A DNA stretch of 57,800 nt from Arthrobacter sp. B0490 (GCF_002929355.1 NZ_PJIR01000015.1:1-57800); one strand, 5' to 3'; counted from the stretch's first letter, positions 41,071 through 49,736 are shown. Notes: generated from the sequence alone by a model not told the origin. Numbers and translations: made by a program.

Positions 41071-42189
41071 ATGACATCCTCCACACCAGCCCAAGTTGCC
41101 GTTATCGGCGGCGGCATCCTCGGGGTCTCCACCGCTGTTCACCTGCTCCGCGGGGGCACCTCGGTCGTCCTCGTCACGGAAGCCGAGCTCGCCAGCGGCG
41201 CGTCCGGACGATCCCTGTCCTGGCTGAATTCAGCCGGTGAACGCACCAGCCCGTACCACGAGCTGCGCGTGACAGGCATCGACCGATACCGCACGCTCTT
41301 CGCCGCGGATTCAACTCGGGAGTGGCTCCATTTCGACGGCGGTCTTCATTGGGCCGCTACCGGGGAGGAAGAGACCACCAAAGCACGCCACGCCTACGAA
41401 AAGGCACACGGCTACGACTCGAAACTCGTTAACCCCGAAACGGTTCGGGATTACACAACGGGCATCAACCCCGCAGCCGTACCCAACACGGCGATCTTCA
41501 ACCCCGGTGAGGGATGGGTCAGCCTCCCTCACCTAATCGAATTCCTCATGGAAGAGTTCAAGCACCTCGGCGGAGAACTGGTCACCCACGCAGGAAAGAC
41601 ATCCGTCCTGGTTACCGATGGGCGAGCCACCGGAGTTGCGACCGCCGAAGGCGAGCAGTACCGGGCGAACGCAGTGGTCGTGGCATGTGGCCCGCAAACC
41701 CCTGCCGTGGTGAAAGAACTCGGAGTAGACATCCCCGACGCCTCACCAGTGTCGATGCTCGTGATCACCGAACCCACTCCCCAGACAGTGCGTCCGGTGA
41801 TGAACACCCCGAGGGCGGCACTCCGTCCCAATCCCGGGAACACCTTGGCGCTGGACCACGATTGGTACGAGGAAAGCATTACCGAAAACGCGGACGGCAC
41901 CTACACGATCCCCGAACCCGTGGTGCAGCAACTAGCAGACGAAGCCGCAACACTGCTTGAAGGAGCACCTACTCTGAGGGCCGCATCCTGGAAGCTGGGA
42001 CGCAAACCCATACCCGGTGATGGAGAACCAGTCTTCGGAGAACTGCAAAAAGTACCAGGATGCTTCGTGGCCTTCACCCACTCCGGAGCGACACTCGGGC
42101 TTATCGGCGGCGAACTACTGGCCGAGGAAATTCTGACCGGGCAAAAGCACCCGATGCTCGAGACATTCCGGCCCGAACGCTTCCACTAA
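41071..42189 (+). CDS. DAO-family FAD oxidase, resembling bacterial fructosyl-amino-acid oxidase
   Basis: A 372-residue flavoenzyme. The FAD-binding motif VAVIGGGILGVSTAVHLLRG is near residues 9-28. ASGASGRSLSWLNSAGERTS, IDRYRTLFA, FNPGEGWVSLPHLI and the ending VAFTHSGATLGLIGGELLAE follow. From memory this resembles the bacterial fructosyl-amino-acid oxidases described in Corynebacterium and Arthrobacter, which are also 372 residues or close to it; this was not checked by a search. Such enzymes oxidise glycated amino acids to glucosone, a free amino acid and H2O2. The association with an amino-acid-type importer and a sugar-type dehydrogenase agrees. A D-amino-acid or sarcosine oxidase is the main alternative. 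AAAGTGAG precedes the ATG, a modest site. Confidence 0.82.
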   Translation: MTSSTPAQVAVIGGGILGVSTAVHLLRGGTSVVLVTEAELASGASGRSLSWLNSAGERTSPYHELRVTGIDRYRTLFAADSTREWLHFDGGLHWAATGEEETTKARHAYEKAHGYDSKLVNPETVRDYTTGINPAAVPNTAIFNPGEGWVSLPHLIEFLMEEFKHLGGELVTHAGKTSVLVTDGRATGVATAEGEQYRANAVVVACGPQTPAVVKELGVDIPDASPVSMLVITEPTPQTVRPVMNTPRAALRPNPGNTLALDHDWYEESITENADGTYTIPEPVVQQLADEAATLLEGAPTLRAASWKLGRKPIPGDGEPVFGELQKVPGCFVAFTHSGATLGLIGGELLAEEILTGQKHPMLETFRPERFH

Positions 42190-42213
42190 TCCACCCCTCC
42201 CAATTGTTTGAAG

Positions 42214-42260
42214 AGAGCCTCCGGGCGGCGAGGCTTCCTTGCTCCCAGCCCGGAGGCTCT
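42214..42260 (+). terminator. Operon terminator
   Basis: AGAGCCTCCGGGC and GCCCGGAGGCTCT form a perfect 13-bp stem with a 21-base loop, 25 bp after the stop of the oxidase gene. It closes the six-gene cassette. Confidence 0.8.
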
Positions 42261-42290
42261 GTCTCGAAAAGCTAAAGGTTTTTGAGGCAC
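42260..42290. other. Dyad with 2-bp centre, related to the res-like site at 36012
   Basis: TGTCTCGAAAAGCT, centre AA, AGGTTTTTGAGGCA. The two 14-base arms match at 11 positions when inverted. The right arm with its next base agrees with the right arm of the 36012-36043 dyad at 12 of 15 positions. It touches the terminator of the Amadori-type operon, so this operon lies exactly between two such sites. The central dinucleotides differ (GT and AA). Confidence 0.5.
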
Positions 42291-42468
42291 TGCAGTGAGG
42301 CCAGCATGCGACGCTCGGGCGCTGGATTTACGATCCGCTGACTGCCTCGAAATCTCATATTGCCGCATCTTGTCTCAACTCTCCGTCATGCCCGGTCGCG
42401 GTGACAGCGGCCCGGCGAGTTGCGAAATACTTCCGGCGACTAGTAAGTCCAAGAATGGTGCTACGTCG

Positions 42469-45231
42469 TTACCTGTGGTATAGCGCCCTCTTCATGGCAG
42501 CTTGCTGCATCTTGTGTTTGCACTTGGGGTACTCACTGCACCCGTAGAACAGCCCGTGGACGGATTGTCTTTGGACCATGAATCCTTTGCCGCAACCTGG
42601 GCAGATGACACTCGCTGTCGCTTTGCCGTCAGCATCCCGCAGGGTAAGTCCGTGGTCTCTCACGAGCTCCAGCAGGAATGAAGACTCCTTGTTTTGGACG
42701 GTGAGGAGCAGGACTTGCCGTTTCGCACGGGTCAGGGCCACGTAGAACAACCGCCGCTCTTCCGCCATGGGGAAGCTGTCACCGTGGGGCATGGCGAGTT
42801 GGAGCACCGGGTCATCGACGATTTCGCTGGGGAAAGCGTCCCGTCCTTTTGTCAGGCCGAGAATGATGATGTAGTCCGCTTCCATGCCCTTGGAGGAGTG
42901 GATGGTGTCGTATTGGACGTCGAGGTACTCCCACCGGCCTCGGGACCTGTTGCTCTGGGCGAATTCAGCCGGCATGTGTTTCAGCTGTTTCCGGTACCGG
43001 CCTAGCACTCGAACCTGCACTTTGGTGCCGTTGGTAGGCACGACGGTTCCGTCCTGCACTGCCCTGTTCAGTTCCTCCAGGTATCGACCTATGATTCCGG
43101 CATACTGATCCGGCTCGCTGACGGATATCGCGCTGATGGATCGTGGAGAGTCTGGGGTCGAGGAAACGACACGTTTAGAGAGTTGCGCTGGGTTCTGTTG
43201 GATGAATGCGCTGGAGACGTCGCAGATGCTTTGCGGTGACCGGAAGGTTTTTTCCAGGCGCAGGGTTTCCCCGGGCCCGAACCACTGCTCGAATCTGGTC
43301 ATGACGGACAGGTCCGCTCCGGCGAACCTGTTGATGCTCTGCCAGTCATCACCGACCGCGAAAAGGTACTTGCCCGGCTTATCCACCAACGCCTTAGCCA
43401 AACGTGCCCGCCCGTAGCTGGCATCCTGCATCTCGTCGACCATGACCAGGTCGTATCCGCCGTTCCAACTGCCGGTTTCCAGGTGTTCCACGGCTCGGTT
43501 CAGCATGTCCTCATAGTCGATGTACTCCCCGGCTGTCAGGTGTTCCTCCCACTTCGCCCAAATCTCCCCGAAGAGACTCAAGAACATGGCGTGCCTGAAC
43601 TGGAAACTCTGAGTGTCCTGGTCGTGGAGCCGTTCCTGCAGTTCGGCTTCTGTCAGTTGGTTGTTTTTCACATGAATGAGAAAGGTCCGGAAGGTTCTGA
43701 TGAGTCTTTCGTCATCGATCGGGGTGGGGCCTTTCACAACCCTGTCCGGGTCCGGGGCGAGGATGATGCCCCGGTCGGTGAGTTCCTTCTCGAGGTAACT
43801 GAACGCTGTTCCGTCCTTCACCCCGGCCATTGTCGTCTCCAGCAGTGTCGTCTCGTACTGCTGGTGGGTTTCCCTCTTCCACTGCACGCCCTCGATGTAG
43901 CCCTCGAACGTTGCTGGCGCGCGGCCGTGGCTATCGAGGGCGAAGTGCTCGTGGTAGACATCAATGTCCGGGTAGTAGAAGTCCGGGGTGTACTGCCGGT
44001 GCTCAGCATCCACGGTGTCGATCTCATACTTAGGTTCGTATTCATATGTGACCCCGTTGAAGAACAACCAGTCGGCGATCATCCGTTCACCATGGCTTTT
44101 CACCAGTTCGCCCTGCAGCGTCCGGAAACTCGACGTCCTGCTCTGTGCATCCCAGTCAGTGGGACCTTCCTCTTCCTTCCCGGGTCCCGGCAGATCACGG
44201 AACAGGACGATGCGGAAGAACTCCCAGCGCATCCGGAACGCGGGGTTCGCATCCTTCAACTCATCCACGATGCGCAGCATGTGCGCAACAGCCTGCCCGC
44301 CTTCCAGCCAAGGGGCTAGCGAGGGTTTACGTCCGGTGGCTTTGCCGATGACTCCCAACCCGAACGCATGGAAGGTTTGCGCGGTGATGGCATTTCCGGC
44401 CAGTCCAAGGGGTCGCAGTCGATCCCGGATCCGAGCTTCGAGTTCCTTGGCTGCGTCCTTGTTGAAAGCCAGAAGCAGGATTTTTTCCGCCGGCACCAGG
44501 TTCCGGTGCAAGGCATACGCAGCTTTGGCGACCATGGTCGATGTCTTCCCTGACCCGGCCGAGGCAATCACCTGGACCCGGTTCTCGAAACAAATCACCG
44601 CTCGGGCCTGCTCCTCTGTCAGAGGAGAGCGTTCCACCCGGTCAAAGAAGTCCCGGCAGACCACCAACTCACTGGCTAGATGCTTTTCATTCCAGACTCT
44701 GATGTAGCCGGCGGGATCAGCCCAGACATCGATAGCGTCCAACACAGAACCATCCTGAGCTTCGACGTGCTGAGCCAGGGCTGGCTCTTTCAGCAACGCA
44801 CCCAACCGAGCACCGGGTTTCGCGGACACCCACTGAAACTGGAACTCCCGTGTCAACCATCCCTTGGCCGCTAAATGCGCGCGTGCCGCCGCTTGGAGGT
44901 CTGCTACCCACACCTGAACTTCCTGCACATCGGTGTCGAAGGACTCGCGAAGGCCTGCCGCCCGGGCTACAGCCCGGATGGACGCATCGAAAGTTGCAGC
45001 GGACCTGGCAGGAATCCCCTGCAGTACCAGCCACCGGTCCTCCACCTGCATATCGATACTCGAGAAAAAAACACCCGGCCGTACCATCGGCGCGTGTAGC
45101 GATGAGAGACTGAGTCGCCAAGTATCACCCGACCGAACAACGGTCAGGCTCGCGTCGTCAATCGAAAGCTCCCACTTAGGAGACCCGGTCATCCACCTTC
45201 CCAACCAGGAAGGACCCCACCTCAGTAACAC
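42469..45231 (-). CDS. UvrD/HelD-type superfamily 1 helicase with nuclease-like insert and zinc finger
   Basis: A large SF1 helicase, about 920 residues against about 680 for E. coli helicase IV. The N-terminal HelD-like region is about 1-210. Walker A ASAGSGKT is near 228, Walker B VMVDEMQD in the last third, QSINRFAGAD after it, and FYVALTRAKRQVLLLT closes the motor. Between the two helicase halves, about 395-470, there is GVTYEYEPKYEID, then TPDFYYPDIDVYHEHFAL and VQWKRETHQQYETTLLET. This pattern resembles a PD-(D/E)XK nuclease variant. The C terminus has CPGCG and CSEYPKCK, a topoisomerase-type zinc finger. The start is a GTG at 45231 or a TTG at 45240. A role in defence or in repair of the mobile element is plausible. 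Confidence 0.85.
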   Translation of the reverse strand: MLLRWGPSWLGRWMTGSPKWELSIDDASLTVVRSGDTWRLSLSSLHAPMVRPGVFFSSIDMQVEDRWLVLQGIPARSAATFDASIRAVARAAGLRESFDTDVQEVQVWVADLQAAARAHLAAKGWLTREFQFQWVSAKPGARLGALLKEPALAQHVEAQDGSVLDAIDVWADPAGYIRVWNEKHLASELVVCRDFFDRVERSPLTEEQARAVICFENRVQVIASAGSGKTSTMVAKAAYALHRNLVPAEKILLLAFNKDAAKELEARIRDRLRPLGLAGNAITAQTFHAFGLGVIGKATGRKPSLAPWLEGGQAVAHMLRIVDELKDANPAFRMRWEFFRIVLFRDLPGPGKEEEGPTDWDAQSRTSSFRTLQGELVKSHGERMIADWLFFNGVTYEYEPKYEIDTVDAEHRQYTPDFYYPDIDVYHEHFALDSHGRAPATFEGYIEGVQWKRETHQQYETTLLETTMAGVKDGTAFSYLEKELTDRGIILAPDPDRVVKGPTPIDDERLIRTFRTFLIHVKNNQLTEAELQERLHDQDTQSFQFRHAMFLSLFGEIWAKWEEHLTAGEYIDYEDMLNRAVEHLETGSWNGGYDLVMVDEMQDASYGRARLAKALVDKPGKYLFAVGDDWQSINRFAGADLSVMTRFEQWFGPGETLRLEKTFRSPQSICDVSSAFIQQNPAQLSKRVVSSTPDSPRSISAISVSEPDQYAGIIGRYLEELNRAVQDGTVVPTNGTKVQVRVLGRYRKQLKHMPAEFAQSNRSRGRWEYLDVQYDTIHSSKGMEADYIIILGLTKGRDAFPSEIVDDPVLQLAMPHGDSFPMAEERRLFYVALTRAKRQVLLLTVQNKESSFLLELVRDHGLTLRDADGKATASVICPGCGKGFMVQRQSVHGLFYGCSEYPKCKHKMQQAAMKRALYHR

Positions 45232-45430
45232 GCCAACCAACCCCTACCGCTTGACCGGCACTACAAGCCTCACCGCCCTAGCATGCACCTCCTAAGGACA
45301 TAAGCGCTGCTATTGGTGCTTTACCAAAGCAGGTGAACATGTCAACCAAAACTCCACCAATCCCAGGTCGGCAGCACCACGGCAAGAGCTTTCAGCGGAA
45401 CGCCGCGCATCAAAGCTACTCCCGAGCCCC

Positions 45431-45575
45431 TGTCTTGTATCCCATGGGTTGCAAGACAGTCGGTCGAGACACCACCACTCCCCCGCCGCTACTGCTCCCC
45501 TGGTGTCTTGATACCGTGTCTCGTAAGCAAGATCACTAAATAGTGACAAAAGAGTTGGTTGCTAGACAGTTTTGA
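45431..45575. repeat. Cluster of TGTCTTG/TGTCTCG half-sites, decayed res region
   Basis: TGTCTTG (45431-45437) and CAAGACA (45452-45458) form an inverted pair; TCGAGACA follows, then TGTCTTG, TGTCTCG and AGACAG within 150 bp. They lie in the 350-bp gene-free stretch directly upstream of the broken recombinase, as res subsites would. The same TGTCTYG core occurs at the two dyads flanking the 36-42 kb cassette. Confidence 0.55.
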
Positions 45576-45598
45576 GGCCATCAACGTAGAGGATTGGC

Positions 45599-46208
45599 AT
45601 AGGGAAGCTGATCGGGTGCGCGAGGGTCAACGCGCGCCCAGGACACAGACCGGCAGGTCGCCGACCTCCTGGCCGTAGGCGTGCGCCGCGATTACTTGTA
45701 CATCGATCACGGTGTCAGTGGTGCCCACGCCCGGCGGCCGCTGTTCGACAAAGGCCTCGAGGCGCTGCATGAAGGCGACACTCTGATCGTCACGACCCTC
45801 GACCGGCTCGGCAGGTCGACATCGAACATGCTCACCTTGGCTGATGAACTCCGACTCCGGCAGGTCAACCTCCGGGTGCTGAATCTCGGCGGCGGGAATG
45901 TCGACACCGGCACACCGATGGGATTCATGGTCTTCACCGTCATGGCGGCCCTCGCCCAGATGGAACTCGAGATCAAACGCGAACGCGTCAATGACTCCAA
46001 CACCAACCGCCGCGATGCCGGTCTGGACCTCGGAGGCCGACGCCCCGTCTTTTCGGACAGTCAGATTGCCAACGCCCGCCGACTCATCGAACAGAGACAA
46101 CCCGCATCCCATGTCGCCCGCGACCTGGGCATGTCACGCCCTACCCTGTACCGGCGCATAGCGAACCTTGATGCTAGGCAATGGATTGCCACCCAACCCG
46201 GCACATGA
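45599..46208 (+). pseudogene. Inactivated serine recombinase
   Basis: From 45681 the frame encodes a good recombinase body: DYLYIDHGVSGAHARRPLFD, VTTLDRLGRS, a dimer helix with ELEIKRERVND and a C-terminal helix-turn-helix (HVARDLGMSRPTLYRRI). The N terminus is ruined. The normal beginning would be MGKLIGYARVST; here it is ATA GGG AAG CTG ATC GGG TGC GCG AGG GTC AAC, that is a lost ATG (45599), Tyr to Cys and the catalytic Ser to Asn (45629-45631). A 2-base deletion then shifts the frame before QDTDRQVADLL. Any translated product from the GTG at 45681 would lack the active site. Confidence 0.85.
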
Positions 46209-46543
46209 GGCAAAAATCAACTGAGACCTCCCACCCATGACCGGCACGGCAAATCAAGCCAGTCGGTGAGAAAAGGTCGAGTCACTCAGCTGCAGTGGTT
46301 CACACTGCGGCGTTGTAATACGACGATCCGTGAAGCGAGGTAAGCGAAAGCTTTCAATATCCCGGGTTACCTGACGGAAGTACCAGTCGGTGCCTAGACT
46401 TTACCGAGAGGGCCACCGGACTTCCTATCAAGATGACCGATCCGCAGGATTCTTCGTTCGACTGTTCGCGTTGCCTTCGGAAAGGGTGAGGAAGATGCTG
46501 GGCTCGTCCGACTTCCCACCCCCAGCGGCCGGGTGATGCACGG
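46209..46543. other. 335-bp region without a gene
   Basis: I see no ORF, repeat or hairpin of note. It must hold the promoter for the following GAF-ANTAR pair. Its upstream edge is the end of the dead recombinase. Confidence 0.4.
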
Positions 46544-47227
46544 GTGACCGGAAGAAACTCGTCTGAGCTGGATGAGTTGTGTTCGACACTGTGCTCATCG
46601 TTCATTGAAGCGGTTCCGGTAACGGGGGCCGCGCTGTCGGCATTCAGCGGCTCCCCGCAGGAGACCATGTTGGGTGCCAGCGACTCGCTGGGCGCCCGGT
46701 TGGATGAGTTGCAGTTCGACCTGGGCGAAGGGCCACGGTGGGAGGCTGCCCGCTCCCGGATGCCCGTCCTCCTCCCCTACGTGCGCTCGATGCCGCACGA
46801 AAAGTGGCCCGTCTTCGGGAAAGCGCTGACCGAGACCGATGTGCAGGCCCTCTTCGTCTTCCCCCTGGTCGTCGGCGCCCTCGATATCGGAGTTGTCGAG
46901 CTCTATAGGACTGCCCCTGGGGAGTTGAACGAATCCGGGCTGGGTATGGCTCGCGCGCTGGCCGACGGAGCGGCCTGGAGCCTGCTGCGTCGCGTCCTTG
47001 CCCCGGACGACGGCGACAACTTGGGAGTTGGTTTATCTCCGTCGCGCCGGGAAATCCACCAGGCAACCGGCATGGTGCTCGCCCAGACCGGGGGAACGGC
47101 CGCGGACGCGTTACTCCTGCTGCGGGGGCACGCGTTCGCGCACGGGCAGACCGTGCGGGAGAGCTCCGGGGACGTCCTGGAACGTCGGCTGGATTTCATA
47201 CCGCCCGCGGCCCGTGAACGGGCCTGA
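46544..47227 (+). CDS. GAF-ANTAR RNA-binding antitermination regulator (1)
   Basis: A 227-residue protein. The GAF sensor domain is about 20-150 (FDLGEGPRWEAARSRMPVLL, VFPLVVGALDIGVVELYR). The ANTAR domain is about 165-220: REIHQATGMVLAQTGGTAAD and LRGHAFAHGQTVRESSGDVL, with the three-helix pattern and the conserved A-x-G-M. ANTAR domains bind paired hairpins in nascent RNA to stop termination. The GTG start is the first in frame and has only a weak ribosome site. It is 21 bp upstream of a second GAF-ANTAR gene, so the two are co-transcribed. No signal is known; Arthrobacter relatives carry many such genes. Confidence 0.85.
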   Translation: MTGRNSSELDELCSTLCSSFIEAVPVTGAALSAFSGSPQETMLGASDSLGARLDELQFDLGEGPRWEAARSRMPVLLPYVRSMPHEKWPVFGKALTETDVQALFVFPLVVGALDIGVVELYRTAPGELNESGLGMARALADGAAWSLLRRVLAPDDGDNLGVGLSPSRREIHQATGMVLAQTGGTAADALLLLRGHAFAHGQTVRESSGDVLERRLDFIPPAARERA

Positions 47228-47248
47228 AGAGGCCTAAAGAGGCCTACA

Positions 47249-47971
47249 GTGAGCTTCATGGAATCCACCACTCGGGCAGGCCGGGTCAGTGCCGCCTTCG
47301 TGAGAATTGCTGACACCCTCATCGATGAATACGACGTGCTGGATCTTTTACACACGCTCGTGGACGAATGCGTCGACCTGCTCGACGCAACCGCCGCCGG
47401 CCTCATGCTGGCCGGCCCGGACGGCGTCCTGCAGGTCCTAGCCTCCACGAGTGAGGAAAGCCATCTCGTGGAAGTCCTACAGCAGGAAACAGGGGCCGGG
47501 CCGTGCGTGGAGTGCTACGTCACGGGGGTCCCCGTCACCATCCGCGACATCGCCGGAACCGGCGACCGATGGCCCGAATTCAAGCAAGCAGCCGCAGCCC
47601 AAGGCTTTCGCTCCGTCCACGCCTTCCCGATGCGGGTCCGCGGCAGGACCATCGGCGCCATGAACCTGTTCCGCACCGACACGGGGGAACTCAGCGCAGA
47701 GGATATCGCGATCGGTCAGGCACTGGCGGACGTGTCGACGATCAGCATCCTGCAGGAGCGCACCATCCGGGAATCCGCCGTCGTCAACGACCAGCTCCAA
47801 CGTGCCCTCAACAGCCGGATCCTCATCGAGCAGGCCAAGGGCATGATCTCCCACATCTCGACCGTGGACACCAACGAAGCCTTCCAACGCCTCCGTTCCC
47901 ACGCCCGGGCACACAACACGAGCCTGCGCGACACCGCAGAAGCAGTCCTGAACCGCACCCTCACGCTCTGA
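47249..47971 (+). CDS. GAF-ANTAR RNA-binding antitermination regulator (2)
   Basis: A 240-residue protein. Its GAF domain is about 20-165 (LLDATAAGLMLAGPDGVLQV, GPCVECYVTGVPVTIRDIAG, FPMRVRGRTIGAMNLFR). A helical linker (QERTIRESAVVNDQLQRAL) follows. The ANTAR domain is about 183-238: ILIEQAKGMISHISTVDTNE, then FQRLRSHARAHNTSLRDTAE. The layout is of a sensor-coupled antiterminator. AGAGG precedes the GTG start; an ATG 3 codons later is an alternative. It is adjacent to regulator 1, suggesting they form heterodimers or respond to related signals. Its stop is 2 bp from the truncated recombinase on the other strand, so a rearrangement has joined the two. Confidence 0.9.
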   Translation: MSFMESTTRAGRVSAAFVRIADTLIDEYDVLDLLHTLVDECVDLLDATAAGLMLAGPDGVLQVLASTSEESHLVEVLQQETGAGPCVECYVTGVPVTIRDIAGTGDRWPEFKQAAAAQGFRSVHAFPMRVRGRTIGAMNLFRTDTGELSAEDIAIGQALADVSTISILQERTIRESAVVNDQLQRALNSRILIEQAKGMISHISTVDTNEAFQRLRSHARAHNTSLRDTAEAVLNRTLTL

Positions 47972-47972
47972 C

Positions 47973-48449
47973 TCACGAGCGTCTCATGCTCGAACGAGCT
48001 GACGGGCAGGGGGTGGTAATGTCCCGCCTGCCGGCTTTCCGGCCATGTTCCGCGGCTGCGGCCAAACCCGCTCTGGTCCGTTCGGCGAGCTGATCACGCT
48101 CGAGATGGGCGAAAGCGGACATGACAGTGAGCATGGCTTTGCCCATCGGTCCGGTAGTGCTGATGCCTTCGGTGACGCTGCGGAAGTGCACTCCCCTGCG
48201 TTCCAGGTCATCCATGAGAGCTAGCAGATTGCGGGTGTCACGTCCGAACCGGTGCAGCTTCCACACCACGACCTCGTCACCCTTCCGAAGGTGATCGAGG
48301 AGTCTGTCGAGCTCGAGCCGACTCGCCATCGTCCCGCTTACACCATGATCGGTGAAAATCCGGTCGCAGCCCGCCGCCGAGAGAGCGGCGTGCTGCAAGT
48401 CAGCGTTCTGCTCCATCGCGCTGACCCGGGCGTACCCGATACTTCCCAT
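47973..48449 (-). pseudogene. Serine recombinase truncated at the DNA-binding domain
   Basis: A 158-residue frame with an intact catalytic part: GYARVSAMEQN (Ser10), DHGVSGTMASRLELDRLLDH, VVWKLHRFGRDTRNL and the helix DQLAERTRAGLAAAAEHGRK. The usual helix-turn-helix of about 45 residues is missing. After AGRR the frame reads DITTPCPSARSSMRRS and stops directly at the end of the GAF-ANTAR gene. Without its DNA-binding domain it should be inactive as a recombinase, though it could interfere with others. Direct TAATGAGAC/TACTGAGAC motifs (48501-48522) upstream are likely remains of its res site. Confidence 0.8.
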
Positions 48450-48500
48450 CCCATGCTCCTCATGCTCATCAAAGGCTAATTTTCACTTTGTTGAGAATAG

Positions 48501-48522
48501 TAATGAGACACGTTACTGAGAC
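48501..48522. repeat. TAATGAGAC/TACTGAGAC direct repeat upstream of truncated recombinase
   Basis: TAATGAGAC and TACTGAGAC are 13 bp apart in direct orientation, about 55 bp before the start of the truncated recombinase. They may be half-sites of its res region. Confidence 0.4.
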
Positions 48523-48619
48523 GGGTCATGCCTGCGAACTTCCTTGCACGTGTTGGAGTACACCGTCCCCACTCGACCATCTCAGTTGTCCGGTCAAGGG
48601 GTCCCTCGGCGGGACGGGC

Positions 48620-49699
48620 CTACGAGTGACTCATTGGATCACCTGAGGTTGTGGTCCAGGCCTCCTGATAGGTGGAGCGTTGCCAGTGCTGGCGCGGGCC
48701 CTCCCACTCGCGTGCGACATCGGTCAGCCACATCGTCGTATCGGGATTCCACCCTGCGAGAACCGTGGACATGTCGGCGTCGACCCGCAGCGCCCGACTA
48801 GCGCCACTGAGGTAGGCCAGGACGGTCAGATGCACCGCATCCCACCGCTCCGCGACCTTCTCCCAGTCCGGGATCACCCATCTGCCGTCGTGACCGGTAC
48901 ACCGGTACCAGTCATGGCGCCGGGAGGCCGTGACCTCCAGCGGGTACTCACGGCACAGTGACACCCAATCGTCGGCGGTGCGTACCTCGTAGGTGCGGCC
49001 GACGCCGCGCACGGGGATCACCGTGGCGTGCTCCTCGCCGAAGGAGTCCTCGATGAGGTTCAACCCCAGCGGCACCCGTCCGATTGTTTGCAGGGTTCCG
49101 TGCGGGAAGGACCACCACGTCCCCGACCAGTTGGCCTGAGGATTTCGGGGTCGTTCCTTCTCTGCCCGGACCTCCTCCGCGCGGGTGTCACGCGCCCACG
49201 TGGGGAGGGCTCGCGCTGGGTCCCTGGTCAGGGGTGCAGGATCATCTGCGGGCCGCCAGTTAATAGCCCACTGCTCGACCTGCCGGCCGTGCGACCACCA
49301 CGGTGTAGAGGACGCCGTCATCACGTGCTGAGCGATCGGGGCAAGGGCTGTTCTCACTTCGGGAAGCGCTGCGAGGACATCCTCCCCGTCCGGCTCCTGC
49401 CAGGGCCGAGACGTGTCGACCGCTGCGGCCAACGCCCGCTCGATCGCAACCCCGCCGATCCGCGTCACATCGGACGAGGCCAGGCCGGCGATGAGGTCCG
49501 TCATCGACGGTCCCGGCTGATCAGGGTTCTCACCGGAGGTAGCGGTGATCAGCACCCGCGATGTGCCCTTACCCAAATCCAGGTCATGGGCGAGCCAGAA
49601 CGCGGCGGACCTGATCGACGGGTCCACCTCCATGGCCAGTTCCAGGCACAGACGTCGTCCACGAGGCCCTCCCAGCAGCACATCCGCGCCCGTATCCAT
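48620..49699 (-). CDS. Hypothetical protein, 359 residues
   Basis: I do not recognise this protein. It opens MDTGADVLLGGPRGRRLCLE and continues ELAMEVDPSIRSAAFWLAHD. The middle is Trp-rich (WWSHGRQVEQWAINWRPADD; ANWSGTWWSFPHGTLQTIGR). The later part reads TYEVRTADDWVSLCREYPLE, HDWYRCTGHDGRWVIPDWEK and WDAVHLTVLAYLSGASRALR, which suggests a soluble cytoplasmic alpha/beta protein. No catalytic motif, signal peptide or membrane segment is visible. The start is supported by GGTGAGCGG just before the ATG. It is divergent from a GNAT acetyltransferase across only 37 bp, which suggests a shared or overlapping promoter region. Confidence 0.65.
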   Translation of the reverse strand: MDTGADVLLGGPRGRRLCLELAMEVDPSIRSAAFWLAHDLDLGKGTSRVLITATSGENPDQPGPSMTDLIAGLASSDVTRIGGVAIERALAAAVDTSRPWQEPDGEDVLAALPEVRTALAPIAQHVMTASSTPWWSHGRQVEQWAINWRPADDPAPLTRDPARALPTWARDTRAEEVRAEKERPRNPQANWSGTWWSFPHGTLQTIGRVPLGLNLIEDSFGEEHATVIPVRGVGRTYEVRTADDWVSLCREYPLEVTASRRHDWYRCTGHDGRWVIPDWEKVAERWDAVHLTVLAYLSGASRALRVDADMSTVLAGWNPDTTMWLTDVAREWEGPRQHWQRSTYQEAWTTTSGDPMSHS

Positions 49700-49736
49700 C
49701 CGCTCACCCTACGTGCGCGGTGGATAGTCTTACTGC

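Noticed and set aside
36012..42290. Terminal inverted repeats of a Tn3-type transposon around the cassette
   Set aside because: No transposase gene, no 38-bp GGGG-type ends and no target duplication are visible. The dyads fit recombinase sites better.
45241..45598. Small ORFs (68-79 codons) upstream of the dead recombinase
   Set aside because: They overlap the repeated half-sites, lack ribosome sites and resemble no protein.
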